Assembly: GCA_963682025.1 (NCBI GenBank)
Contig: OY821518.1
Coordinates: 35,345,059-35,409,058 of the forward strand
Origin: Cordilura impudica
Taxonomy: Eukaryota > Arthropoda > Insecta > Diptera > Scathophagidae
Reading direction: 5' to 3'
Length of the DNA: 64,000 nucleotides
Position numbers and translations under genes: made by a program. Of the stretch, positions 44,430 to 57,268 are shown in pieces. The notes under the pieces are model-generated. The model saw only the letters and a program-made list of their open reading frames with translations. It had not been told where the DNA came from and made no database searches. Position 1 is the first letter of the stretch; the number at the start of each line of letters is the position of its first letter.

Positions 44430-47400
44430 ACACTTATTGGTTTTTGCAATTTTGATTTTTTGCTTTTTTTTTGTTCTTCCGATTTTGCACACTTGCGTTC
44501 TTAACATTTTTTTAATTTTTACTTTTTGTTATTTCACAATTATGCGATTTTGCATTTTGGCAATTTAGCGAATTTTTGATTTTGCATTTTTCGATTTTGA
44601 GATTTTCTGTTTTAACGACCTTACAATTATGCGAGTTTACAGTTTGCCTCTTCACAATTTTGCATTTATTCATTTTTATATACTTTTTAAATTTAAAAAA
44701 ATTTTTTTTTTAAATTTTACATTTTTAAGTTTTACGTTTTAAATTTTTACGTTTGTATATTTGTAAATTTCTATTTTTTTTTTTAATTTTTACATTTAAA
44801 ATTTTAAAATTTTTGAATTCTTGCAATTTTACGTTATTAATTTAATACGTTTTTACATTTTTTACATTTTTTAAATTTTTACCTTTTTACATTTTTACCT
44901 TTTTACATTTGGATATTTGTAAATTTCAATTTTTTTATATTTCTACAATTTAACTTTTTAAATTTTTGTATTTTTGCATTTTTACTTTATTAATTTATTA
45001 CATTTTTATATTTTTACTTTTCTAAATTTTTTACATTTTTATATTTTTGCATTTTGACATATTTACATTTTTACATTTTTAAATTTTGACATTTTTACAT
45101 TTTCACATTTTTACATTTTTACATTTTTACATTTTTGCATTTTTACATTTTTATATTTTTACATTTTAACATATTTACATTTTTACATTTTTACATTTTT
45201 ACATTTTTACATTTTTACATTTTTACATTTTTACTTTTCTACATTATTTAATTTTTACATATTTAATGTTTTTTATATTTCTATAATTTAAATTTTAGAA
45301 TTTTTGTATTTTTGCATTTTTACATTAATTATTTATTACTTTTTTACATTTCTAAATTTTTAAAATTTTTATATTTTACATTTTTATATTTTTAAATTTT
45401 TTACTTTTTACAATTTTACATTTTTACATCTTTACATTTTTACATTCTTAATTTTTTTGCATTTTTAAATTTTTTTATATTTTTACTTGTTTACATTTTA
45501 ACATTTTTACATTTTCACATTTTTAAATTTTTACATTTTTACATTTTTACATTTTTACATTTTTAAATTTTTACTTTTCTACATTATTTAATTTTTATAT
45601 ATTTCATAATTTTTATATTTCTACAATTTAAATTTTAGAATTTTTGTGTATTTGCATTTTTACATTAATTATTTATTACTTTTTTACATTTCTAATTTTT
45701 TTAAATTTTTATATTTTTACATTTTTATATTTATACATTTTTTACTTTGTTACAATTTTACATTTTTAAATTTTTACATCTTTACATTTTTACATTTTTC
45801 ATTATTACATTTCAACAGTTTAACATTTTTAAATGTTGGTTTTTTACATTTTGATATTTTTAATTATTTACATTTTTAAATTTTTACATTTTAACATTTT
45901 TACATTTTTACATTTTTACATTTTTACATTTTTAAATTTTTACATTTTTACATTTATACATTTTTACATTTTTATATTTTTAAATTTTTACTTTTCTACA
46001 CTATTTAATTTTTACATATTTCATAATTTTTATATTTCTACAATTTAAATTTTAGAATTTTTGTATATTTGCATTTTTACATTAATTATTTATTACAATT
46101 TTACATTTCTAAATTTTTTAAATTTTTATATTTTAAATTTTTATATTTATACATTTTTTACTTTGTTACAATTTTACATTTTTAAATTTTTACATTTTTA
46201 CATTTTTACATTTTTACATTTTTACATTTTTACATTTTTACATTTTTACATTTTTACATTTTTACATTTTCACATTTTTAAATTTTTACAATTTTACATT
46301 TTTACGTTCTTACATTTGTACATTTTTATATTTTTAAATTTTTACATTTTTACATTTTTACATTTTTACATTATCACATTTTTAAATTTTTACATTTTTA
46401 CATTTTTACATTTTTACATTTTTACATTTTTACATTTTTACATTTTTACATTTTTACATTTTTACGTTCTTACATTTGTACATTTTTACATTTATACATT
46501 TTTACATTTTTACATTTTTACATTTTTACATTTTTATATTTTTACATTTTTACATTTTTACATTTTTACATTTTTACATTTTTACATTTTTACATTTTTA
46601 CATTTTTACATTTTTACATTTTTACATTTTTACATTTTTACATTTTTACATTTTTACATTTTTACATTTTTACATTTTTACATTTTTACATTTTTACATT
46701 TTTACATTTTTACATTTTTACATTTTTACATTTTTACATTTTTACATTTTTAAATTTTTATATTTTTACATTTTTATATTTTTATCTTTTTACATTTTTA
46801 CTTTTCTACATTATTTAATTTTTACATATTTCAATTTTTTATATTTCTACAATTTAAATTTTAGAGTTTTTTGTATTTTTGCAATTTTACATTAATTGTT
46901 TATTACTTTTTTACATCTCTAAATTTTTCAAATTTTTATATTTTTACATTTTTGTATTTTTCAATTTTTTGCTTTTTTACAATTTTACATTTTTAAATTT
47001 TTACATTTTCACATTTTTAAATTTTTAAATTTTTACATTTTTACATTTTTACATTTTTACATTTTTACATTTTTACATTTTTACATTTTTACATTTTTAC
47101 ATTTTTACATTTTTACATTTTTACATTTTTACATTTTTACATTTTTACATTTTTACATTTTTACATTTTTACATTTTTACATTTTTACATTTTTACATTT
47201 TTACATTTTTACATTTTTAGATTTTTACATTTTTACATTTTTACATTTTTACATTTTTATATTTTTAAATTTTTACTTTTCTACATTACTTAATTTTTAC
47301 ATATTTCATAATTTTTATATTTCTACAATTTAAATTTTAGAATTTTTGTATATTTGCATTTTTACATTAATTATTTATTACAATTTTACATTTCTAAATT

Positions 47401-49790
47401 TTTTAAATTTTTATATTTTAAATTTTTATATTTATACATTTTTTACTTTGTTACAATTTTACATTTTTAAATTTTTACATTTTTACATTTTTACATTTTT
47501 ACATTTTTACATTTTTACATTTTTACATTTTTACATTTTCACATTTTTAAATTTTTACAATTTTACATTTTTACGTTCTTACATTTGTACATTTTTATAT
47601 TTTTAAATTTTTACATTTTTACATTTTTACATTTTTACATTTTTACATTATCACATTTTTAAATTTTTACATTTTTACATTTTTACATTTTTACATTTTT
47701 ACATTTTTACATTTTTACATTTTTACATTTTTACATTTTTACGTTCTTACATTTGTACATTTTTACATTTATACATTTTTACATTTTTACATTTTTACAT
47801 TTTTACATTTTTATATTTTTACATTTTTACATTTTTACATTTTTACATTTTTACATTTTTACATTTTTACATTTTTACATTTTTACATTTTTACATTTTT
47901 ACATTTTTACATTTTTACATTTTTACATTTTTACATTTTTACATTTTTACATTTTTACATTTTTACATTTTTACATTTTTACATTTTTACATTTTTACAT
48001 TTTTACATTTTTACATTTTTACATTTTTACATTTTTACATTTTTACATTTTTACATTTTTAAATTTTTATATTTTTACATTTTTATATTTTTATCTTTTT
48101 ACATTTTTACTTTTCTACATTATTTAATTTTTACATATTTCAATTTTTTATATTTCTACAATTTAAATTTTAGAGTTTTTTGTATTTTTGCAATTTTACA
48201 TTAATTGTTTATTACTTTTTTACATCTCTAAATTTTTCAAATTTTTATATTTTTACATTTTTGTATTTTTCAATTTTTTGCTTTTTTACAATTTTACATT
48301 TTTAAATTTTTACATTTTCACATTTTTAAATTTTTAAATTTTTACATTTTTACATTTTTACATTTTTACATTTTTACATTTTTACATTTTTACATTTTTA
48401 CATTTTTACATTTTTACATTTTTACATTTTTACATTTTTACATTTTTACATTTTTACATTTTTACATTTTTAGATTTTTACATTTTTACATTTTTACATT
48501 TTTACATTTTTATATTTTTAAATTTTTACTTTTCTACATTACTTAATTTTTACATATTTCATAATTTTTATATTTCTACAATTTAAATTTTAGAATTTTT
48601 GTATATTTGCATTTTTACATTAATTATTTATTACTTTTTTACATTTCTAAATTTTTTAAATTTTTATATTTTTACATTTTTATATTTAAAAATTTTTTTT
48701 TTTTTACAATTTTACATTTTTAAATTTTTACATCTTTACATTTTTACATTTTAACATTTTTCGTTTTTACATTTCAACAGTTTAACATTTTTAAATGTTT
48801 GTTTTTTACATTTTGACATTTTTACTTATTTACATTTTTTAATTTTTACATTTTTACATTTTCACATTTTTAAATTTTTACATTTTTACATTTTTACGTT
48901 TTTACATTTTTACATTTCTACATTTTTACATTTTTACATTTTTAAATTCTTACATTTTTACGTTTTTACATTTTTACATTATTACATTTTTACATTTTTA
49001 CATTTTTACATTTTTACCTTTTTACATTTTTACTTTTCTACATTATTTAATTTTTACATATTTAATTTTTTTTATATTTCTACAATTTAAATTTTAGAGT
49101 TTTTTTGTATTTTTGCAATTTTACATTAATTATTTATTACTTTTTTACATTTCTAATTTTTTTAAATTTTTATATTTTTACATTTTTATATTTTTAAATT
49201 TTTGACTTTTTTGCAATTTTACATTTTTAAATTTTTACATCTTTACATTTTTACATTTTTACATTGTTACATTTTTACATTTTTACATTTTTACATTTTT
49301 ACATTTTTACATTTTTACATTTTTCATTTTATATATTTGCATTTTTATATTTTTACATTTTTACATTTTTCATTTTACATTTTTGCATTTATATATTTTT
49401 AAATTTTTACAGTTTTACTTTTTTATATTTTTACTTTTTTACATTTTTACATTTCAACATTTTTATATTTTTAAATTTTTACATTTTTAAATTTTTGTAT
49501 TTTTACATTTTGACATTTTTACTTTTTAACATTTTTACATTTCAACATTTTTATATTTTTATATTTTTACATTTTTATATAATAAAATTAAGATTTTTTT
49601 TATTTTTGTAGTTTCGCATTTTTGCGATTTGACAACTTTGCGCTTTTCCCATTTTACGATTTGTACTTTTGCCATTTTGCGTTTTTGTGATTTTGCGTTT
49701 TTGCGATAATTCGTTTTTGTAATTTTAATATTTTGCATTTTTCCGATATTGGTTTTTTACGATAGTGCGATTTTACGATTTTTGTATTAT
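44430..49790. repeat. ACATTTTT octanucleotide satellite-like array, 5.3 kb
   Basis: The core is a nearly pure ACATTTTT octamer array (46180-46750, 47030-47250, 47460-48060, 48330-48520) grading outward on both sides into T-rich sequence with ACATTTTTA, ATATTTTTA and AATTTTTA variants, and finally into TTTTGCGATTT-like sequence at the edges. Three octamers make 24 bases, so the plus strand reads as an endless YIFTFLHF peptide. The long open frames here (up to 230 codons) are artefacts of this and are not genes. Confidence 0.95.
45990..48530. repeat. 1.25-1.29-kb higher-order tandem duplication within the octamer array
   Basis: Non-octamer landmarks recur in the same order. CTTTTCTACA followed by a TATTTCATAATTTTTATATT phrase is at 45990, 47278 and 48531. 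A CATTAATTATTTATTACAAT phrase lies at about 46079 and 47364, and TTTTTACATCTCTAAATTTT at about 46909 and 48218. Units are 45990-47277 and 47278-48530. Confidence 0.9.
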
Positions 49791-49814
49791 GATATTTTAT
49801 ATAAATTTATATGA

Positions 49815-49958
49815 ACATGATCTATTTGTGTTTATTTTGTATGTCCATAAGTGGCCTAACGAAGAATGTTTGCAATCTATCCATTTCTACAGCTTAGACA
49901 CTTTTTATAGTATAGAGTATCGTGTGGTCGGCCTAAACACTAACTTTCTTACTTGTTT
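49815..49958 (+). mobile_element. 3' end fragment of a family A element
   Basis: TATAGTATAGAGTATCGTG is followed by a decayed hairpin (GTGGTCGGCCTAAACAC) and TTTCTTACTTG. This matches the family A 3' terminus, and the preceding 80 bases match its subterminal region loosely. Confidence 0.55.
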
Positions 49959-50907
49959 GGTTGTGGTGTAAGCGTGTCAATTTTATTGTAATTTTATTGC
50001 ATAAAAATGTCATTATAGAACATGACTTATTCGTTTTTATGCTCATGTTGTATTTTAAATGAGCCCAAAAATATGGAATACAATTGAGGATATTTACATA
50101 CTTGTACATATAAAATGTATGACATTTAATATTATTTGTATGTACATTGACATTTACCACTGCTGACATATATTTAAGATTTCATTGTTTCAAATAAATT
50201 ATAAATTTATCCATGCTATGAAAAATTTACTCATACACTTGTGTAGGTACTTATTTAAGGAAAATTACAATCGTTTTTATGGAAATGAAGTAAATTGGTT
50301 TTCTTGCTTTTTAATAATTCAATTTAAAGGGGAAATTACAATATATGAAAAAATTTATGCATATAATTATGAAAGTTAGCATGGATGAATATGATACGAG
50401 GTAATTATTTAAATAAATATTGTGTCCCAATGAAAAAGCGACTTTTATATTTAAATTTTATGGATTTTCAGAGTAATTCACTTATTTAACAGAAAGAAAT
50501 GACAAAAGTTGTTAAGATCGTTTATAAAATTATTTTTTATGTATAAAAACTATCTACATTTTTCTAAATAAAATAAGGCGAGCCACAAATGATCCAAAGC
50601 TTATAAAAGACAATTTACTCAAAAGAATATGAAATATAAAATAAATATAATAATATAAAATTAAAGAAAAGCAATACTTATTAAAGTCGTAAGTGATTAC
50701 AGAAAACAATTTGAATGCTTAAACTATGCCAACACACTCGTTTATCTATAAAAAAAAATATTTGTGTGTTCTGTTGTTGTTAACTGTTGCTAAAAAACAG
50801 TTATGTCTTTCTTCATGTTTCGGGTGTATTGACCTCAATTGACCATCCAGAACGTTTAGCGTCATTTGTATGTGTGCGACCACAACGAAAGTCAGCAAAC
50901 CACTTTT
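49959..50907. other. Unassigned DNA
   Basis: No repeat end recognised. The plus-strand frame 50185-50379 is AT-biased and not credible. The last bases lead into the family A element. Confidence 0.3.
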
Positions 50908-51577
50908 TATACCCTATACCACCATGTGGTTTGGGTATAATGACTTTGTGGTGCTGTTTGTTACTACCAAAAATATTTGACCTAGACCCACCTTTTATTA
51001 TACCGATCGACTCTGAATCACTTTCTGAGTCGATTTAGCGATGTCCGTCCGTCCGTCCGTCCGTCCGTCTGTGTGTCCATGTATACCTTGTAATCAAACT
51101 ACATAAATCGATATAAATTGCCATAATATCCAAATTATCATATAGATCTCAGTCAAATTGGGTTTCTATTTATTTTTTATGTCCACTAATCAGTAGTCCG
51201 AAAATAATTCCTATAGGACAAATCTTCGTCATAGGCCCCATATAGAGCTGCTTCCCGATCTCCACTTAAATCTATCAAAAAACAAAAATATTGAACAGAT
51301 TTTTCTCAAATTTGGCTTGTATATATTTTTAAAAATGTAAGCGACTTTTCCAAATATGATCAGATCGGTCCATTTTTCGACCTAGTCCCCATATAAATAT
51401 AGCACCCGATATGAACTTCTTGATATCTGCAGCCAAAAAAATTAATATCAATGACACTCAAATTTGGTTTCTGCTCATTTTCTATATCTAATTAGTTGGA
51501 CCGAAGAGATAGGGTCTCTAAACCATAGTATAGGGTATCGTATAGTCGGTCTAGACCGACTATAGTTTCTAACTTGT
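50908..51577 (+). mobile_element. Complete family A Helentron-like element
   Basis: It starts TATACCCTATACCACCATG and has a GTCC microsatellite of about seven units (51043-51069). It ends CATAGTATAGGGTATCG, the perfect 20-base hairpin TAGTCGGTCTAGACCGACTA (51542-51561) and GTTTCTAACTTG. It is shorter than the 37290 copy because part of the region after the microsatellite is deleted (about 51100). It is the best plus-strand reference copy in the window. Confidence 0.88.
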
Positions 51578-52140
51578 TAATTTTGGCGTAATGTACTTTG
51601 ATGTTGAAAATAGATTTAATTTAAATTTTCATTCCTAGCATTTTATATACATATTCACTTATAACTCATGGAACAATTTTATAATTGTATATTCTGTCTA
51701 CGAATTTATTTCCCCATATTAATTAATGCATTTCTCTGACCACGCCCAACACACTTAAAGCACTTACATTTCAATGATAAAATATTTTAATTTTTGACTA
51801 CATTTCCTTTCGAAATTGACATGATTATTTATATGTAGAAGGTTTCTTTTGGAATTAATTTTTAAAATCCAGGTATTTTAAACAACATTTGATATCCAAT
51901 CACAATTACTATGCCTCAAGCTTTATCCTGCAAAAGTCCAATTTGTTTTGAATTTTTGTTGCACATTGAGTATATACTTCAAATTCAATACAATAAAAAA
52001 AAAAAAAATTCTGTTTCTATTATTATCGTTAGCCTAAAACCCGAGACGAAACCACTTTAGGCTTTTGTTAGAAATACTACTTCAAATACAATAATATCTA
52101 TTCGATAGAAATGTATGTTTGTAAGTATGTTGTTTATTGG
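51578..52140. other. Unassigned DNA, possible 3' UTR of the candidate exon to its right
   Basis: AT-rich, no repeat ends. On the minus strand it would follow the candidate histidine-rich exon; AATAAA occurs in that orientation near 51706. Confidence 0.25.
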
Positions 52141-52195
52141 TGACGATGATGATGATGAGGATGATGATGCTGTTGATGACGGTGACCGTAAGCTA
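52136..52195 (-). other. Candidate terminal host exon, histidine-rich
   Basis: On the minus strand, GCGTTTTGTTGTTTTCTAG is a good pyrimidine-rich acceptor. It is followed by a frame reading YGHRHQQHHHPHHHHRHQ and then TAA. Histidine-rich tails occur in secreted and structural insect proteins. The plus strand appears as a GAT microsatellite (52144-52187), which is the alternative explanation. The upstream exon was not found; family E begins only 180 bp away. Confidence 0.3.
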
Positions 52196-52369
52196 GAAAA
52201 CAACAAAACGCTAAGTGCTTGTTGACAAAGACATATTCAAAATATACAGACAGTCAGAGAGAAGGAATAGCACAGATATTTAAAAATGCTAAACAGTGGT
52301 CACATACGGTACGGTACTAATATAAAATTTGCTAGATTAACCCATTTTCGAATTTTCGAACACTAATAC

Positions 52370-53570
52370 TTAATAGAAATAGAGGTAATCTATGTTTGTT
52401 TGCAGAAGTTAATCTCCGTAACTAATCATCTGATTTTAAAAATTTTGGTTCCAGTGTTTGGAATGGTCCTTGAAGATTTTTAGTGGGCATGGCACCTCCC
52501 ATACATAGTGAATATCATGTGTATTGAGTACTATGACAGAGAGTGCTTTGCAAATATGTCTGAGATCATCTATTATTTATATTAGTAGTCATGCCAAAAT
52601 GGTGGTGCTCGGATAAGTGGGCGTGGCAAATAATTAAATATTATATATCTCCAGTTTTATAACAGAGACAGTTTTAAAAATTTGTCTGAGGTCATCTATT
52701 ATTAATATGAGTAGTCGGAGAAAAAATTGGCGGGATCACCGCAATGGGCGTAGCATCTCTCATACAAAGTAAGTATATATAAAATATCATATATCTGGAG
52801 TACTGTAATAATGAGAGCATTGGGCATTGCCTGAGCCCATAAGTTATTCATGAGACTAGTCGAAAAAAAACTAGACGTGATCGGAGCAGTGGGCATGGCA
52901 CCGCCCATACAAAGTCAATATATAATACTATATAACTGGTGTAGGCGGGATGGTATTTTGTGGACGTGGCACTTCCTATACAACGAAATATGAAGTACTG
53001 CGAAAGCGACAGCCTTGAAAGTTTTTACAAACACATTAATTATCAATATAGTAGTTGTGGAAAATATGGGTGGAATCACCAAATTCAAAAATCGCCAAAA
53101 TTAAAAATCGCCAAAAATTAAAAATCGCCAACATCAAAAATCGCCTAACCCGAAAAGTAAGAAAAATAAAAATCGCCGAAAACAAATATTTTCAAAATCA
53201 AAAATGGACAAAATCAAAAAACGCTAAAAATCAAAAATCGCTAAAATTAAAAATTGCCAAGTGATATTCTAAATTCAAGGCCAATAGTGAAGTCTTGCCA
53301 GATTTAATTTGGAGAATCCATGTTCTTGTATGGATAGCTATAAGTATGTATTTTGCTCCTGAGTAGGAACCCTGAAAAAATTTGATAATTGTCACACCGA
53401 ATGAAAACCAAAAAATATTGTATATCAGCTAGCTTTAAAATAAAAATATAAAATAAATTATATAAAATATTTTAATTGCACAACAAAAACTTCGTAGGAA
53501 AAATTGATTATGAATTAAAACATGTCAATAAGTCTCGGCAGTCGTAGCGAAATGCGACAGGGCATACTAG
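52370..53570 (-). repeat. Family E repeat, inverted, nearly full length
   Basis: The left end is the complement of the terminal phrase (AGAGGTAATC, AGTTAATCTCCGTAAC). The middle has GTGGGCGTGGC, AATGGGCGTAGCATCTC and GTGGGCATGGCACCGCCC units about 130-150 bp apart, then the AAAAATCGCCAAAATT zone (53085-53260). The right end is GTCGTAGCGAAATGCGACAG and GGCATACTAG. Confidence 0.8.
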
Positions 53571-53924
53571 TAGTTTATATTTCAATGTTTTTTTTTTGAC
53601 AATTAAAAACAAATGTGGGATCATTTTGTATGAAAATTACCAAAAATTTAAATATGTGACAACTAAATTTTATTTCACTGCCGAAGCTGTCAATGTTTTT
53701 TATGCAATATAGTGAAGTGTACAAAAGTGTTCATATTTTCCACGCCACTTTTAAAGTGTTATTTTTTATTAAACATACAAATAATACAAAAAATATTGAA
53801 AAATAAAATTTTATTGTATGTACCTTACCAGCTACAACTGTCCCCAATGGTCAAAGCATAGAGTTTTCCATATTTGAAGTAATTTGCGCCATTATTTTTC
53901 CCATTCTACGTTTAAACCAATCCT

Positions 53925-54335
53925 CTATTAATGCTTGAAAAACTGTGCCGTGCTCTCATAGTTTGCTCCAGAATTTTCCAAATCTGTTCTACAGGATTAA
54001 TGCCTGGTATTTGGCGAGGGGAATTGATCTACTTAGATCATTTTACAAGATAAATATCTTTGTACTTAGCGTTAAAAGCTTATGCTCATTGTTTTGAATG
54101 AAGATATAACTGTTTTTGACGTCCTCTTTTTCGACACATATCTGAAGACATTTCTTTAGTATCTCAATTTTATGATCCATTATGCTATCTGTAAACTGGC
54201 ATTTGCTGATTCCATTCGCTCTCATGCAGACCGAAACCACTTGTGGCCCTCCACCAAGTTTAACTGAAAATATAAGGTTCTTTCGTGCATTTTAGCGTTT
54301 GGTTTTCGCCAGACTTTAACCTTTCCGTCAGACTC
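53925..54335 (-). pseudogene. Tc1-like transposase relic
   Basis: Read on the minus strand: FESDGKVKVWRKPNAKMHER, then GGGPQVVSVCMRANG (usually GGGSVMVWGCFSxxG), DSIMDHKIEILKKCLQ, FIQNNEHK where Tc1 proteins have the catalytic QQDNDPKH, and after breaks INPVEQIWKILEQT, matching NPIENLWxxLE with its catalytic Glu. The second catalytic Asp has become Asn. The N-terminal DNA-binding domain is absent. Confidence 0.78.
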
Positions 54336-55275
54336 AAATAACATAAACTTGCTCTTTTATTTTTTATTGTAGGCTATTAAAATACACGTATTATTAAAAT
54401 ACACATATATGAAAATTTACAATAGTATTTAAAACTTAGCATTTAAATACAAAATTATATTACGTACAATCACATTGATATTTGAAGAATAATCTACGAA
54501 ATTACAAAGTTCATTAAAATTCTTAGATAATGTTCTAAACGGATCAACATTTTCTTAGTTTGGGCGATATACTGGATGGACAAAAAATTGAATTAGCTGG
54601 TCGGATGTTGAGGAACTTTAAAAGCGATATTATTCAGCAGGAACTCTGCGCATACGTCGCACAGTGGCATAAACTCGTTTTTGGTTGGCCAAAATTCTGT
54701 AAATTTTGAACCAATCAAAATATTCTAGTATTTTTTTTGATATATAGATATTTAGTTGATTTTGAGTCAGTTTTAATTTCATTAAAATTGATCAAGTACT
54801 TTTTAAGGAATTCTAGGTCAAAGTTTAATTTTTAATTTTTTTTTAACTTTTAACTTGAAATATGGGGTTTTAAATATTTTGTTTATTAAAAATGTTATAT
54901 TTGGATTTCAATAATAATTGTAATCATTTTTTGTAATAATTGGAATTTTTTTAAATGTTTTTACATTCAAAAATAGTTTACACCTAAAAAAAAAATTAGT
55001 AGAATTACCCGGAAATTTTGCTATTATTACCGAAAAATTAAAAAATTTTTTGTTGTCAAATTTGCAAATTTATTTAAGAATATTTACACTTGAAAAAATG
55101 TTAGTAATATTATCTAAAAATGTTGCTATTAATGCAGAAAAATTTAGTATTTCTTTCTGTCAAATTTGTTAATTTTAATAAAATAAATCTGCTGAACATT
55201 AGCGAATAATTAAGATTTTTTTTAAATTTTGATATGAAAATATGGGTTTTTATTTTTTAAATCTTTCTTATTTAT
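54336..55275. other. AT-rich DNA, nothing recognised
   Basis: No frame, repeat end or RNA signal found. It may include the missing N-terminal half of the Tc1 relic in unrecognisable form. Confidence 0.3.
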
Positions 55276-55653
55276 TAAAACTAGCAGATTCCCTCGAAAT
55301 TCGAGCGCAAATTCTAGGAAATTTTATTTTTTCATTAAATAAAGACCCTAAAAGTATGCTAATAATTTATAGCCAATCAAAAAAACACAAAAAACAAACT
55401 CATTTTTATTACAAACACATTAACAAATTTAATAAACACACACATAGCATTGTATAATTTTATGCATGTGTTAATAGCAACTTTAAATGCAATTTACTCA
55501 AAATAAAGCAAAAAATTTTAAAATCTGTAAATCTGCAAATCGGCTTAAAAGAAATACCTTTCAAATAATATATGTTTGGTCAAAATTGGGACAAAACGGT
55601 AGAACAAAACATCAGTCACAAGAAATCGCCTAACCTATTAATATTATAGATAT
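55276..55653 (+). repeat. Family D repeat, compact copy
   Basis: It begins CTAGCAGATTCCCTCG and GAAATTCGAGCGCAAATTC, has AGACCCTAAAAGTATGCTAA, TGTTAATAGCAACTTTAAAT and AAATACCTTTCAAATAATAT, and ends AAATCGCCTAACCTATTAAT then ATTATAGAT. At about 375 bp it is the cleanest copy for defining the family. Confidence 0.75.
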
Positions 55654-55757
55654 TTCATACATATCCAATACTGCAATAGTTTTAGTAGCTTTTGTAACAA
55701 TGGGAGGTTCAGTTTATTATTGTTTTTTCAGTAATACTATGTTTTTCGTACATATAA

Positions 55758-56066
55758 TTATTGTTCAAATATTGATTGCAAATATTCCATATTTTGTTCT
55801 GTGTTATTTCTGTTCTTTAGAAGTTTTTCGACTTTTTCCCGATGTTTCAATTTCCATTGATTTAAAATACTGGAAATGAATAGATCTGACGTTGCCAATA
55901 ATATATTAAATAGATTTTCGTTTTTGAAATTTCGTGATGTATTTCTAGTATTGTGATCTCTACAAAATCTGTAATCCTTATTCGTTTTTTTCCTGATCTC
56001 CAAGTGGCAGCATATGATATCTAGTGACATCTTATTCATGACAAAGGATTTTATGAACTGATGCAA
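55758..56066 (-). pseudogene. Second Transib-like transposase fragment (C-terminal)
   Basis: A 102-codon minus-strand frame contains IRKKTNKDYRFCRDHNTRNT then SRNFKNENLFNILLATSD. This parallels the intact Transib gene at 9845, which reads ARNKNCRRFRMSHTRKTSR then TNRDLLNMLLISSDPLINS. Shared features are the Asn-Lys pair, the HTRxxSR motif, the N-[DE]-L-[LF]-N-x-L-L string and SSD/TSD. The catalytic Glu that should lie just before (QEARNK) is a Leu-Glu-Ile-Arg here and not securely aligned. Only the tail remains. It differs too much from the other copy to be the same subfamily. Confidence 0.55.
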
Positions 56067-57175
56067 ACATATTTCTCCATGTGTACTTTTTGCAGTTTCC
56101 TTTTATTTTAACGTAACATCTTCCTGATTTTTGTTTCTAAAATACTCAGTTCTTTATAACTGAAGCTCTCCATAGTTGTCTGAATAGTTTTATTTGTGAC
56201 TGTTATTGCTGACAATATATTATAGCTATGTTTCTAGGTAAAATAAAAAGGTAAGAAGATTAGTGCATTACTACCTAAAATAATATATAAAAAACCACTA
56301 TACAAATGAATTACCTGTGCGTATTTTCTTTATTACTTGCATTAGTGCAATGCTAGGTACAATAAAAAGGTATAAAAGAGGTATAATAATAAAAACCCAG
56401 GTTAAAACTGAATTACATACTCTATGTATTGGCATTCTTACTGACAAATATATCGAAAGTGTGGTGTAATTCGTAAGCAGATATCATTACTGAGAATATA
56501 ACGAATAATAACTAGTTTAAGCTATAAAATACCTAAAGGACAAGTTTAACACAACATCGTATACTTATAGGGCTGTTTAAATTACCGTAATTTGAAATTT
56601 TTTTTTTTAGTAATTTCATTAAAATTTCAAATGTTTATTAATTTCAAGTCGCTGATTTCAAATCTGCACTTGGTTTGCTTCTATCAGCTCCACTTTTCGT
56701 GATAAACCGTTATGTCAAAAATTAGTGCACTGCCACTACATATATTGGAATATCTTCAAAATGGGTCACCATATTCAGTTAAAAAAAATCCAAAATTCGC
56801 CAACAATATTATCTTTAACGCGTGCTTATACTTGTTTTAAATTTTCCCGGTAGTTTCAGAGCTATCGTTGAAGTTTTGAAAAAAAAGAACAATTAAAAAA
56901 AAAATTTTTTTTGTTTTTTAAAAATTCATAAAAAATAAAATGCGACAAAAATTACAGTGAACCGTTTTCAAGTTACTTCAATATATGTAGGAGAAGTGCT
57001 TTAATTTTGGACATAACGGTATATCGCGAAAATCGAGCTCATAGAAAAAATTAAGTCCAGATTTTGATTCAGCGTCCCAAGTAAATTAAAAACAATAGTT
57101 AGTTCTTAATCAACAAAAACCTTGTTCCCCGTGTAATCGATCTAGAGCGGCGATAAATTTCTTACTTGTTTATCA
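56067..57175. other. Unassigned, ends with a possible third Helentron-like 3' terminus
   Basis: Near 57132 GTGTAATCGATCTAGAGCGG followed by CGATAAATTTCTTACTTG has the layout of families A and B (imperfect hairpin around CGATCTAGAG, about ten bases, CTTACTTG). Its 5' start could not be found, so limits are unknown. Confidence 0.35.
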
Positions 57176-57268
57176 TTGGTTTTGTGTTTTTTTTATATCA
57201 GTGTGTTTAAAGAACCTGATCCCCATAACAACTATTATGAATAATCTGACCGAACCACAGTTATCTTA

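Noticed and set aside
46061..46753. 230-codon open frame of repeating YIFTFLHF residues, and similar frames through 49.6 kb
   Set aside because: Three ACATTTTT octamers equal 24 bases, so any stop-free phase of the array is open; the protein follows the satellite, with no start context or variation expected of a gene.
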